NCBI GenBank assembly: GCA_030248195.1
Contig: JASAND010011128.1
Coordinates: 1-64,000, forward strand
Direction: 5' to 3'
Source: Trissonchulus latispiculum
Lineage: Eukaryota; Nematoda; Enoplea; Enoplida; Ironidae
Length of the DNA: 64,000 nt
Below, in pieces: positions 11,097-23,244 of this stretch. Within the stretch, counting starts at the first letter, position 1. Each line of letters opens with the position of its first letter. The notes under the pieces were generated by a model. That model had not been told where the DNA came from. It searched no databases and saw only the letters and a program-made list of their open reading frames with translations. A program made the translations under genes and the position numbers.

Positions 11097-12104
11097 GGTG
11101 CTGGTATCGCTTTGTGTAAATTTGACCCTATAGGCTTTAATTCTTTATAAAAGTGGATGAAACTTTCCAAATATACTATTTCGGTGCTCTTTAACATTCT
11201 GGGACCAGTCCCGCATTTTCAGGTGCAAAGATAAGAAAGTTTTGGTTTTTGCCATTATTCTCTCAGCACATAGTCGAGACACCAGATTGGCAGGTATGGC
11301 TGGAAAGAGGGCATAAAAATGAACATTTTTGCTTTTACAACTTTTGAGCTATCTCTAGTGGTTAAGTCAGTATAAGCAAAAAACGGTTTTTGGGGTCCAA
11401 AAATGGCCGTTTTCGAGAAAATCAGTTTTTTCAAAATTACTGCCAAATCGTGCGGACAATTTTGGTTTATTTATACTCGATCGATACACAGTCTCATTGC
11501 ACATTTTATCAATGCCTATTAGCCGGAGTTTGCTGCTCTAAGCTAGAGATTTGGTCGAAAAACCATTTTGGCAAAACTGCGATTATTTTGTTTTGAACAT
11601 CGATTTCTCAAAAACTACCCAATGGATTCGCGTAATTTTTGGCAGAATGAGAATTCGCACTATTGCGGAGGGACATTTTTCTTGGTTTGAGCTAAAACAT
11701 CTCCAGTTGCGAGAAAACTCAATGCAAAGTTGCGAAATTTCGTGTCACCGCACATGTAATGGATTTTCTTGAACGTTAAGACGTGCTGAGCCAAATCCAA
11801 AAAAATGTCCCTCGGCCCACATGTCCTTTATAGGACAGCACAAGAAAAAATTTTGGCCGATTCCACAGTTTTGAGAAATCGATGTTCAAAAATTTTTGGT
11901 CTATATTCAGCCTGTCAGATGTCAGTATGTCAGAAAATTTTAGCTATTTTTCCCGGATTTTTACTAGTTTCGTACTCTCATGAGAATTTGCAGATTATAA
12001 GCTTTAAAATGATGTATAAAGCTCTTTCCAACTCACAAAATTGCGAAAGTTATGGCATTTCAAAAAATACGCACAAAAGCACTGCACAAAACGATACCAG
12101 CACC
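11097..12104 (+). mobile_element. TTAA-target element, family II, copy 1 (1008 bp)
   Basis: The terminal inverted repeat begins GGTGCTGGTATCG and the TTAA flanks are at 11093-11096 and 12105-12108. A second copy of the same length (34637-35644) lies in the opposite orientation with high identity throughout. The small open frames inside (63 to 104 codons) are short and do not resemble a transposase, so this is non-autonomous. It interrupts the minus-strand gene segment at 12109-12990. Confidence 0.9.
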
Positions 12105-12108
12105 TTAA

Positions 12109-12990
12109 GTTTTTTGTGAACATACCCAGTGATCACGGTATCCGCAGAACACTCTGGGGGACACAGCTGGAACGCAAACAGTAGCAGGGTTGCTGGATCC
12201 AAATTGCTTTCAGTAACAGCCACTGTGATACCAAACTTTAGGATTTTCGCCTTAACATTGGAGGTCAAGAGCTGCCATTGTTGATTTGAATCAACTTCAA
12301 ATTGGCAAAAGTGTTGTGGCATTTCAAAGGAGCTCTTGAATAGTGGCGGAGTGATAGGATTTCTGACCTCCTGTCTGACCATAGACGCCTGTTCCGTCAT
12401 CTTCGTCGCCACTGTTTCAGAATCGTCTCCTGTGAACTCCAGCGCCTCGTCTTCATCAAGCTCTGCAGACAATTCAGTTTTCTTGACAGCGTAGGAGTCA
12501 CAATTGTACTTGATGGCGTCAGCTCCAGTGCCTACAGATAGCAGTCCACGCTTGCTTCTGTTGGCAATTGCTGCACGATATTCGTAACAGTCTGTTGCCA
12601 CAAAGCAAACAGGGACAATCAATGACTCGCTAACATTGAATGTAGAAAGGCGGCGGGGAAGCTCGTCCCAACTCCTCTTAGGAGTCAGGTTTATGCTGCA
12701 GACAATTTCCACAGACTGGACAAAGCCACCAATCTTTTCCACAGAAAATTTCAGAGGGACATAGAAAATGGTGTTTGGCTGAACTCGGCTTTGGCTTGGA
12801 TGACAATTAGCTACCGGTCGAGCACCAGCAACGTAGTTGACAGTGGCCAGACGATGCCGACTGATTTGCCAGGAGGCCACATCTTCACAGTTGATGTTGT
12901 ACATTTTGTGGATTTCAAGAAGGATTCGTATCATGGCAGGCATGCTTGGGGTTAAAGTCACTTGAGGCTGGACACCGCTGATATGCAGGA
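12109..12990 (-). pseudogene. SGNH-helicase gene copy 1: second uncharacterised domain
   Basis: The minus strand is open for about 280 codons before running into the TTAA element. The predicted protein is rich in beta-strand patterns with an acidic linker (ELDEDEALEF). I do not recognise the domain. The segment around NTIFYVPLKF and the later STFNVSESLIVPVCF has a diverged counterpart in copy 3 near 42170-42400, in the same position after the SGNH and first uncharacterised domains. Upstream the frame changes near 12961-13029. Confidence 0.6.
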
Positions 12991-13028
12991 ACTATCTTCT
13001 TCCCCTCAGCCCCAGGCAAGAAAACAGT

Positions 13029-13690
13029 TCACATGCTTTCAGTACAGAGCAATCTGGGATCATGGGTCTTTGAATATGCAGAATTATCAGGCAAAGCAAT
13101 ACAGAGCCGCCCCATGACTTCACTCGTATCCAGTTCGTTATCGCCTGAAAGATATAGTCGGATTCCCGTTTTCACAACCATCTGGTTATCGTCAGTCAGC
13201 TGAACCGACATCCTTTCTGGCAAAGCATCAACTTCGCGGACAGTGGTTTCCAAATCTTCACCAATGTGCAGGCTAGGGGGCAGTGTCAGATGTAACATGT
13301 GGGAATCACTGCCATAATGCTGAAACTGCACTTCCGTATTGCATTTAATGTACACTCCGTAAATGATACAACCGTTCTTCATGGTCATGATAGCCCGCTT
13401 TCTCTCACAAAGCATCTGTATTCCGTCAAGATACTTATCAACAGTACTGACGCTAGCTATGTAGCACTCCGTAACCACCACAACCTTTAGCAACAGTTTT
13501 ATCAGTCTGAATATACGCCAGCCGGCCAGTTGTTGATGCTCATTGTCATCGTCGGACCGTAGACTTCTCTCCCCCAACACCTGGACTGTTGGCTGGCTCA
13601 GGTTAAGGATAGAGAATGTGGGATCCCTACTGACTCGCTGGCCAGGAAGCAACAGGTCCATCCACGACTGGTCTAATTCCACTGAATTAG
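13029..13690 (-). pseudogene. SGNH-helicase gene copy 1: first uncharacterised domain
   Basis: About 217 codons are open on the minus strand, directly continuing from the SGNH segment. The part reading WRIFRLIKLL through SLHIGED matches copy 3 at 41190-41470 (FWHVFRLLKAVA, then SIHVGED) with many shared hydrophobic positions and similar spacing. The function is unknown. An in-frame stop at about 13029 separates it from the next open segment. Confidence 0.6.
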
Positions 13691-13769
13691 TAGGAATTAG
13701 ACGAGTCTGCTGAATTAAGTCTGTAGGATATCGAAGATAGATATTCAGGTTCTGCAGATCCAGAGCGTT

Positions 13770-14125
13770 ATAAATGACCGATGAATTCCATGTTCCCTTT
13801 AGGGCTGAGATGGAGGCCGTCCGGATCTAGATACTGGGAACGGAGGGATTCAGGAAACACTGTGTAGATCACAGAACAGAGCTGACAGTTGACCAAAAAG
13901 TGATCAAACAGGCGACATATAGTTGATCACATCAGGATGGGCACCCCGTTGTTCGTTGTTGACGAATACAGGAGGGACCCACCAAATGTTCACAAATGCT
14001 GGACTGACGTGATGCGTAAAGTCGGACAGCATTGCGATAGCGAAGCTCCATAGCATTGGACCCAGCGACAGCAGCATCAATGCAGTCATTGACACCGATG
14101 ATCATCACAATACCTGCAACAAGAC
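13770..14125 (-). pseudogene. SGNH-hydrolase-like domain, copy 1 (N-terminal block missing)
   Basis: Read on the minus strand, an exon-like segment begins after a good acceptor (TTGTTGCAG, ending near 14116) with IVMIIGVNDCIDAA, the GxND block III of SGNH/GDSL hydrolases. One frameshift later it reads VNIWWVPPVFVNNE and, near 13830, SQYLDPDGLHLSPKG, which is block V with Asp and His. Copies 2 and 3 have equivalent motifs. The GDS serine block should lie in an upstream exon that I could not find. The acceptor lies at the same place as in copy 3 (near 40790). Confidence 0.7.
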
Positions 14126-14474
14126 AACATTCAAGAATATAATTAACAATTTGTTAATGCAATATCATCTTGTAATGCTCAAAGCGGTCCCACTCTGACA
14201 TCCTATACACTTTGAAATTCCTATACTACTGGGTTCCTATCCAACTGTTAAACGTTGTAGGATCACAGGCAGCCGCGTGTCAGCCCGTTATACAACATTC
14301 CAACCAGTCATCGTTCGCACATAATTAACCTCCACTATTTCGACAAGAAAATAAGGGCAGCGTGTGGTCACAAACTAAGGCTCTACAAGGGCGCCTACAT
14401 CGCTACCTACATAGCGACAGTATTCATTCAAGGTCGTATTCCTCTTTCTATCCCGTGAGCAACACTCACACTCA

Positions 14475-15215
14475 TTCGCGTTTTAACCAGTAGCAAAACT
14501 TTAAATGACGCTTTCTGTTTGAGTTTGAATATGCCTTCCCCTGAACAGTAATGTAAAGTTGGAAGTGCGCTGGCTTAGCAAACTTTACGGGCGGGAAACT
14601 GTGCACAAGGAGAACGTCGAAATTGGAGGAGTTCCAGTGAGTTCCACCTATGAGAACCTCGCCAAAGTAGCGAACCGCCAATCTTACCGAACGGAGATAA
14701 ACCACCCATGAAGAGCAAAGACTCAAATAAGGATGAAACTACCCCAAATTTGCTAAAATTTACACACTTAGAAAGTCTATCTACCTACCCAAAATTTCTA
14801 GAAAAACCTTACCTACCGATTACACCAGCTAATACAAAAACCTAACTGGAATGGCGCCCTAAAATGGTCCGAAAAGAGACCACAGTTACTTGAATAATTG
14901 TGCTTGACAATGGGGGGGGGACAGAAAAGACAATGGGAACTTTTTAGGGGACCGAAAAGAGCGTACAGAACAGTGTAAAAACGAGTACAAGAACAGAAAA
15001 ATTACGAGAGCAAAAATTTACAAGCGACCACCACGGGCAGAGACAAAAACAAAACTGAATCCAGACAGACGTAGGCAGACCAAAAACTAGTCTAGACATG
15101 TGCTGGGAGAATTTGATTGGATAAATTAGGGACCATGTTTTGAAGAGAGAAACGGATGGAAATTTCCAGCACAAATATACGTCCATACAACGCCACCTAG
15201 TGACTAGGATGGCTA
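14475..15215 (-). repeat. Dispersed repeat family A, minus-strand copy
   Basis: This stretch is related by inversion to 17495-18460. Shared landmarks include the sequence around AGTCTTTGCTCTTCAT, the block encoding HSFP-VKF, and an end near GGTGGC. Divergence is substantial. It could be a solo LTR or a non-autonomous retroelement, but I see no matching pair of LTRs or primer site. Confidence 0.6.
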
Positions 15216-16385
15216 ATACTCATATGCATTAATTCGACAAAAGAACATTAGCAATTTCAGCCAGAATTTCAAAACAACTTCAGAATAAATTTCGCACATT
15301 ATAACTCACTCAATACACTCATAAAATATCTTTTCAAACATAATTTTACTTCAAACAAATTCAACCAACTCATTTATTAAACATTTAACTATTTGTGACT
15401 ATTTGTGTTCCTAATCATTGTTTTATTTTTTATCGAATGTTATTGCATTTTGACGACGGTTATTTTTATCATCAGAATGTATTTGTTTGTTCCTTATGAA
15501 TAAGCATTTATAATCATAACTTTTGGATTATCCTGTATCAAAAATGTGTTTGCATTTGACAAAGGTTACCGTTCTAACCATAATGCATAATGTGTTTGCT
15601 TTTTCGCTGTATACTAAACGAAATACTGATTAGCCGTAGGTCTAAAACTAGTCGAGTAAGTTGGCTCAACTTCTGTTAAATATCATAGCGAAATGATAAT
15701 TAATATATATAATTAAAATTAAATTATAGGTAAGCTCTAAACTACAAAATTATTATTACTCAGCTATTACATTAAATATAAAAATAAGCAGTAATCATTT
15801 GCCTTAGCGTCCAGCTGATGGAAAATTGAACAAGATTACGAGAACAAGTTCAAATAATCAGAAGTGTCGGACTGAGAGGATTTTGAGAACTGAGAGACCT
15901 GAGTCGAATGCCAAAGGTTCTGCGGGCTTTGCCCTATTTTTGACAAGGCACGCTTTCTGCTGTAATTCTCTTCTACAATTTGGAAAAAGTCCGGTTTTTA
16001 ATTGACGGAAAGCTGAAATTAACACGGATGACTGAAGCAGCTAGGCTACGATGCATCCATACCCTAACTTTTTCACAACCGAATAATCAATCTTGACACA
16101 TTCAAAGGGGCAATACAGGCATGACTCATTCTGTTTCACAGGTGACTGGTCAGGCACAGAAAGTTATTTACGGTGACTTACTGAAGTGTTGAGACATTAA
16201 ACGAATGAGTAACAAAACCAAAAAATCAACCAAAACAAACCAATTAATCTTGCGGGTGTACCATCACTTAGCATCAGCATAGCATCACTGCAGCACTCAA
16301 GCATAACTAATCCCACAAATAGGTTATTTGCTGTAGTATAAATTGAGCCTGAAAGAACCCTATTTACGGTAAAACCACTGTACAC
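15216..16385. other. No gene seen
   Basis: AT-rich sequence with no supported exon. A few short open frames have no coding character. Confidence 0.5.
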
Positions 16386-16389
16386 GTGT

Positions 16390-16880
16390 AAGTTATTTTT
16401 CTACAATTTCTCTGTTGATCGATTTTTTCTTTCAGCTTGCTTTCTTTTCCGAAAAACTTTTCAAATAGTGCCAGGCCCATTAAATGACAATGTGTTTTAA
16501 TTGTAATTAGTGCGAACACATTTTTTAGAAACGCATTTCTATTACTGTACCTCAGCAATGATCTCCATTCCACTTTTGCACAGTGGTTTATTTTATACAT
16601 TTACAAAGACTGAAGTCACCGTGCAAACCAAATAGATAACCAATCACAACCATTCACAAACATGTATCGTTATCAGTTGACTGAATGGCGTTGGTGATTT
16701 ATTGGTGGGAAATACTTCATTCAACAGCTTCCTTTGTTACTAAAGTTTTTAATCATTGCCGACGTCATTTTCAAACAACTTTTCAGGTGATTATTTCTCT
16801 GCTATCTGAAAAACTTTTCGAACAGGGGCAATTTTCAGTGACACTGTTTTAGTGTGTACACATTTTTAAAAGCTTTTTAA
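16390..16880 (+). repeat. Partial, diverged copy of the 1.59 kb repeat unit
   Basis: The sequence around GTGCGAACACATTTTTTAGA and the ACTGTACCTCAGCAATGATC block recur at 19095-19150 and 20690-20745, followed by the same neighbouring text (GTTGACTGAATGGCG). This is a third, older copy of part of the tandem unit. Confidence 0.8.
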
Positions 16881-17174
16881 GGTTCTGTGTCTTAAGGATG
16901 TCAAAATGCTGCCGTATGATGCATGCGCATGCTATAAATTTTCAAAAATTTGTCCTTGTTTCAAAAGGATGTTGAGGAATTAGGTTCTCTGCTTCGCAGG
17001 CTATTTGCGTCGTGGCGTCAATATTCTGACATCGTTGGAATCAGCAAAGACGGCATATTTAGCGTGATTCATCTAGTTCAAGTTTGCAGTTTCTTTTTAC
17101 TAAGTAACTGAAGCAGTAGGACAACCATCAAATGAACACCATACAACTCTTTTATTTACGATAGAACCACTATA

Positions 17175-17258
17175 CACGTGTAAGGAATTAGACAATCCAA
17201 AAGTAGCATCGTACGTCTATATGACCGCGAAATGTAAATAATTTGTCCATGACTTGGT
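17175..17258 (+). repeat. Short dispersed repeat, shared with 18594-18672
   Basis: Both places contain GTACGTCTATATG followed by CCGCGAAATGTAAATAATTT. The block before each (ATTCTGACATCGTTG near 17020 and 18510) is also shared, so a longer duplicated region has been broken by the family A repeat at 17495-18460. Confidence 0.75.
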
Positions 17259-17494
17259 GTAATGAGGCGGCGTGACGTCAGTCCTCTAAAAATATTTATG
17301 TATGCGTGTGAATTTATTTTAGGACGAGATTATGTTAGAAATGGTATTTTGAAGAGTGAATTGTAATGTATATAATTGATATTGAAAGTGTGTTTTAAAA
17401 TAAGTGAAATTATTGTGCGAAACTCACGTGTGAAAGTCTTATGCTTGAGTTTTTGTGTGCTTATGTGTAAATTACGTATATGTGTGTCAGCCAG

Positions 17495-18460
17495 CCTAGC
17501 CAATAGGTGGCGCTGTTGAGACGTCTATTTTTGTGAGATGCCTCTCCCAGCATCTAGTCTGTCAAGGGGGTCTCAAAATGGACCAATCAAATCTTTCCAC
17601 GCTGTCTAAAACTAGTTCTTCTTTAGACTTCTCAAAATTCATTCAGTCTGGTGTCGTCCTTCAACGCGTGCGGTCGTGTGTTTTTCTATCTGCGTCCCCT
17701 TATTCCTTATATTAGTTGTGTTTTATTCCGCCCTTATTTGCTGTGCTTCTTTATTGGTTGCATCAAATGTCTAAAGCGTTTACCCCTTTAGACTTCTAGT
17801 CGCTCCAGGTTAACCCTGTCGAGCTAGACTTGTCCTATTTAATTTATTCTGTATTCATTCTTCTACATTTATGATGCTTGTCTTCTCCTGATGTTTTTAA
17901 AATCTATTTCCAGTATTGAGGTTCTCTCTTTCATAGTTAGGTTATTTTTTTTGTAGTTCTCTCATAGTAGCTCTTGTATTTTATTGAGAAAATCTAGTAG
18001 TTCTATTTTGTGTTTGGCTTGTGTATTTGTTCAGAGTATTTGTCTTTCTTACACTGTATTATTTACTTAAATTTTTGTACGCTATTTTCGGGGTTCGCCC
18101 CAATTATCAAGCATAATTTTCAAGTAAATGTGGTCTCTTTTTAGACCATTTTAGGGTGTCTTATTTAGTTTAGGTTTTTGTATTAGAATTGTATAGTCGG
18201 TAAGTAGGGTTTTTCTAAGTATTTAGTGGGTAGGTAGTTAGTTTATTTAAGCGTGTATTTTTCAGCAAATTTGGGGTAGGTTCTAAATTGAGTCTTTGCT
18301 CTTCATCGGTGGTTAAACTCCATTCGGTAGGATTCACTTAGGTTTGTTGGCGAGGTTAGTTAGGTCGACTGGAACTACATCTCCTCCAGGTTCGACGTTC
18401 TCCTTGTGCACAGTTTCCCACTCGTAAAGTTTGGTTGTTTGCACACTTCCAACTTTACAT
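17495..18460 (+). repeat. Dispersed repeat family A, plus-strand copy
   Basis: This is the counterpart of 14475-15215 in the opposite orientation. It begins near TAGGTGGCGCTG and runs to the block before the shared ATTTGCGTCG text. Runs of pyrimidine-rich sequence and small open frames are present, but none is convincing as protein. Confidence 0.6.
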
Positions 18461-18701
18461 TGGAATTAGTTTCGGTATTTCGCACGCTATTTGCGTCGAT
18501 GCGTCAATATTCTGACATCGTTGAATTCAAGTCTTTTCGTTCAGCTTGGTTTCTCCTCTACAAAACTTCAAATAGTACCTGTTTCTAATGAAGTGTAAGA
18601 AATTAGATTAATCCAAATGATGGTGTAGTACGTCTATATGGCCGCGAAATGTAAATAATTTGTCCATGACTTGAAAAAGAGTTTTAGCGCCATACAGACG
18701 T

Positions 18702-20295
18702 GCTATACTACTTGAGATGAATATACAATTATAGTCTAGCAAACTTACTGGACTGAAAAGAGTGAATTTTGTGAAAGTTTATTCAAATTGAATCTGGCAA
18801 TGTATATATTTATTGAGACCTCAGAAATCAATTTTTGAAAAAATTTCAAATATTTCTTGCGTCTTTTCAAATTTTCCTCTCAAATGTGCATCGTTATCAG
18901 TTGAGCTGAAAGGTATTGGTGATGTAAATTCGGCATTTAACAGTATCCTTTGTTACGAAAAACTTTTTAAACCCTGTTTTACGTTATTTTTCAAGAATTT
19001 TTCGTTTGATAGATTTTTTCTTTCAGCTGGCTTTCTTCTCTGCAAAGCTTTTCAAATAGTGTCAGTTCTAATGAAGCCGTGTTTTAATAATAATTAGTGC
19101 GAACACATTTTTTAGAAACGCATTTCTATTACTGTACCTCAGCAAATGATCTCCATTTTACTTTTGTACAGTGCTTTGTTTTATACATTAAATTGACTTA
19201 GGTCACCTTATAAACATCATAGATAGCCAATCACAACCATTCCCAAACATCTATCATTATCCGTTGACTGAATGGCGATGGTGATCTACTGGTGGGAAAT
19301 ACTGCATTCAACAGTCTCCTTTGTTACTAAAGTTTTTAATCATTCCATCATTCCCGACGTTATTTTCAAACAACTTCAGGTGATTGTTTCTTTGCTCTCT
19401 TTGAAAATTTTTTCAAACAGTGTCAATTTTCAGTACACTGTTTTAGTGTGTACACATTTTTAACCATTAATTTCCATTAGTGTACCTCAGCAGTGATCAC
19501 TATTCACTTCTGCTTAGTGCCGTACTTTCCATTGACCCAGGTAAACCTCTTAGAAAACCATTAGTCAACAAGAAAGCAGTTTTGTTTCTAATTTGAAAAT
19601 TATGAGAAATACATCTATCAAATTGTTCATTGCAGTAGGTGACCTCTCTTTCAAGAAAAGTTTATCTGCTTTTGAACGTATCTCTCCGGGCGTAAATTGT
19701 TTAAACAAACGCGCTTTCTTACTTTCAAACATGTTTATAGCATATAATTCACGCTATTTCCTTTGCACAGAGTTAATGTGTGACTTGGGCGTTTTCGAAA
19801 AGAAATGGGCAGCAGTCAGTAGAATATTAAGCCGTACTGTGTAAATTTGAACTATTGGTTTCTTAAGTGTTTAACCTCAAATTTCTTGATATTGCATTTT
19901 TATTATAGTTAAGTTTTAACGTTTAACGTCAACTTAATTCTTGTATGTGTTTTGAAGCAGTATATGTATTGTATTCATTTATAAATTAAATTTCTTGAAA
20001 CTTTGTCATACCTGCAGCCGTCGGTGTAAGTACGTATATTCACGTCCGTATTAGGGATGAACTACCGGGGACGTGGTGTGAAAATTACGGGGCTTCTTTA
20101 AGCGAAAATTTTCAAAACTTTTAAATTCAGATTTTGCAAATAATGTTTTAGGCATGCTAACGTTACTAATTTGTTTTCGTTCAAGAATGGCAATTAACAA
20201 TTGTTTCACAGTTTTTCCTATTTCAGCGAAATTCCAGATTTTGGTCAGAATTTATATGTCATGTCATAATTTAAATACAAAATATCACTACTGAC
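18702..20295 (+). repeat. 1.59 kb tandem unit, copy 1
   Basis: It is nearly identical to 20296-21755. Two small open frames (94 codons at 18813 and 83 codons at 19593) recur almost unchanged in the second copy because the DNA is a recent duplicate, which says nothing about coding. The unit ends with GGGACGTGGTGTG and a stretch that is shortened in copy 2. Confidence 0.9.
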
Positions 20296-21755
20296 GTTCT
20301 ATACTACTTGAGATGAATATACAATTATAGTCTAGCAAACTTACTGGACTGAAAAGAGTGAATTTTGTGAAAGTTTATTCAAATTGAATTTGGCAATGTA
20401 TATATTTATTGAGACCTCAGAAATCAATTTTTGAAAAAATTTCAAATATTTCCTGCGTCTTTTCAAATTTTCCTCTCAAATGTGCATCGTTATCAGTTGA
20501 GCTGAAAGGTATTGGTGATGTAAATTCTGCATTTAACAGCATCCTTTGTTACGAAAAACTTTTTAAACCCTGTTTTACGTTATTTTTCAAGAATTTTTCG
20601 TTTGATAAATTTTTTCTTTCAGCTTGCTTTCTTCTCTGCAAAGCTTTTCAAATAGTGTCAGTTCTAATGAAGCCGTGTTTTAATTATAATTAGTGCGAAC
20701 ACATTTTTTAGAAACGCATTTCTATTACTGTACCTCAGCAATGATCTCCATTCCACTGTACAGTGCTTTGTTTTATGCATTTAATTGACTTAAGTCACCT
20801 TATGAACATCATAGATAGCCAATCACAACCATTCCCAAACATCTATCATTATCAGTTGACTGAATGGCGTTGGTGATCTACTGGTGGGAAATACTGCATT
20901 CAACAGTCTGCTTTGTTACTAAAGTTTTTAATCATTCCCGACGTTATTTTCAAACAACTTCAGGTGATTGTTTCTTTGCTCTCTTTGAAAATTTTTTCAA
21001 ACAGTGTCAATTTTCAGTGACACTGTTTTAGTGTGTACACATTTTTAACCATTAATTTCCATTAGTGTACCTCAGCAGTGATCACTATTCACTTCTGCTT
21101 AGTGCCGTACTTTCCATTGACCCAGGTAAACCTCTTAGAAAACCATTAGTCAACAAGAAAGCAGTTTTGTTTCTAATTTGAAAATTATGAGAAATACATC
21201 TATCAAATTGTTCATTGCAGTAGGTGACCTCTCTTTCAAGAAAAGTTTATCTGCTTTTGAACGTATCTCTCCGGGCGTAAATTGTTTAAACAAACGCGCT
21301 TTCTTACTTTCAAACATGTTTATAGCATATAATTCACGCTATTTCCTTTGCACAGAGTTAATGTGTGACTTGGGCGTTTTCGAAAAGAAATGGGCAGCAG
21401 TCAGTAGAATATTAAGCCGTACTGTGTAAATTTGAACTATTGGTTTCTTAAGTGTTTAACCTCAAATTTCTTGATATTGCATTTTTATTATAGTTAAGTT
21501 TTAACGTTTAACGTCAACTTAATTCTTGTATGTGTTTTGAAGCAGTATATGTATTCATTTATAAATTAAATTTCTTGAAACTTTGTCATACCTGCAGCCG
21601 TCGGTGTAAGTACGTATATTCACGTCCGTATTAGGGATGAACTACCGGGGACGTGGTGTGAAAATTACGGGGCTTCTTTAAGCGAAAATTTTCAAAACTT
21701 AAATTCAGATTTAAATTCAGGTCATGTCATAAATTTAAATACAAAATATCGCTAT
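20296..21755 (+). repeat. 1.59 kb tandem unit, copy 2
   Basis: A direct repeat of 18702-20295, offset by about 1585-1596 bases, with a few substitutions, small indels, and a deletion near the 3' end. Together with the partial copy at 16390 it shows satellite-like local amplification. Confidence 0.9.
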
Positions 21756-22370
21756 GTTTTGGCCCAACTAAGGTTTTGAGTGCCATGGAGTAAGCTTCTT
21801 CTTGCCCTGCCCAGTCGGCAGCTCCACCTTGCCCGGTCGGCTCTTGCAACTGTTTATCAGCCCCTAGATTCATCCCACCTGTGCTGATACTAAACCTGCT
21901 GCGTAGCAGTGCCCTAAGTAGAAAAGATAAACTTTTTACATAGTAACTTATATTCGTTAAAGCAAGCTTAAAACAGTAGTAAACAACAGCAGAATGTACT
22001 TCAAAATAATTTTGTATTCGTGAGGTCTGAAGTCTTAAGACTGGTTTAGGCTTAAATTCAGAATTAATCGCCACCAAATTTAAATGGATGATCTTTCAAA
22101 CCCTATGAATATGTCACATTTAAGTTTTCTTGTGGAGGATTCTATAAAATTGTAAGTCTACTGTAACGAGCATTTCTATGCAGCTGTACTCTAAAAAATA
22201 AAGCGATACAATACAAGATTGCAGCTTCAGAGCAGGGTGAACGTTATGTGCTCGGTAACGATTCCGAAACAAAATCCTTATTTGAAAGTTTATTATAAAT
22301 AATTTACACACAACAATAATATATTTGTAACGAATTACTGAACTGAAAACTCAACCAATATATTATGTTT
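21756..22370. other. No gene seen
   Basis: Unique sequence. A 116-codon minus-strand frame (22077-21727) crosses the repeat boundary and has no domain, so I leave it out. Confidence 0.45.
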
Positions 22371-22380
22371 TCTAGGCTGC

Positions 22381-22800
22381 CTATCAATGTATTGTTACTG
22401 TAGAGGATATCCCATTGTGGAACCTATGTTTTCCCACGATCCACGACCAAATTTTTATAAGAAGACACATATCATGTTTGATGGCCTTAAACAAGGTTTG
22501 ACTTCCAGCAACCATGGTGATAAGAAAATAATAAGAGTTAAAATAAGAGTCAAAACAGGAGATAAGGTAACAATATTCTAGCCAACCAGAATACAATGTC
22601 CCTCATGACGCATTCTTGCTGGGATATTCCAACGAAAACAAAGACTAGTTACACATTAAGTCCCTCCTTCAGCGAAGACGACTGGGTATCTGAATTCCCG
22701 AAGACCTGTGCAAGTGTCTGGTGTTACTTGTTCACACATGTTCATCGTCAGTCCAGAGACAGGATTTGGAGTTCACCTTGAAGATGGTTGATTTGGTTCC
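22381..22800 (+). pseudogene. KDM4-like demethylase fragment (decayed copy)
   Basis: After a plausible acceptor (TTTTCTAG) the sequence reads YQCIVTVE and, in another frame, IVEPMF then FDGLKQGLTSSNHG. This parallels 33301-33470, where the same block is better preserved. Further on (about 22700-22780) a third frame gives VSGVT and GVHLEDG, the H-x-E iron-binding motif of JmjC domains. Several frameshifts and stops make it non-functional. No JmjN exon or C-terminal JmjC half is present here. Confidence 0.65.
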
Positions 22801-23122
22801 ATAGATTAATGTTTATAGTGAAGATCATGAAATCAATATTTTTGTTTTTTCAGCATTATAATTATAAGCGTGCTTGTGCTTTTAATCCAAATAAATTCAA
22901 CCATGACCTCTTTGCAACTAATTTCTATAATTAGTGATGGGCACTGGATATCCGGATAATTTTTATATTTGAATAATATCCGATTTGATAAAAATATCGT
23001 GATATACGTCTACGAATTAGGACAAAGTAATAAAAAATTTAATTTGTTACAACAAAATAAAAATTTTAATACTTGTTCTCAAAACTTTCTCAAAGAATGT
23101 TTTTAAAATTTGGATTATAGAG

Positions 23123-23241
<119 letters not shown>

Positions 23242-23244
23242 CTT

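Noticed and set aside
11255..12119. Several 63-104 codon frames inside the 1008 bp TTAA element
   Set aside because: They recur in the twin element only because the DNA is repeated. They lack transposase motifs.
14475..18460. Family A repeats as a pair of LTRs around an element
   Set aside because: The two copies are in opposite orientation, so they cannot be the LTRs of a single insertion.
18813..21429. Identical 94- and 83-codon frames as a duplicated gene pair
   Set aside because: The identity reflects a recent tandem duplication of the whole 1.59 kb unit, not selection on a protein.
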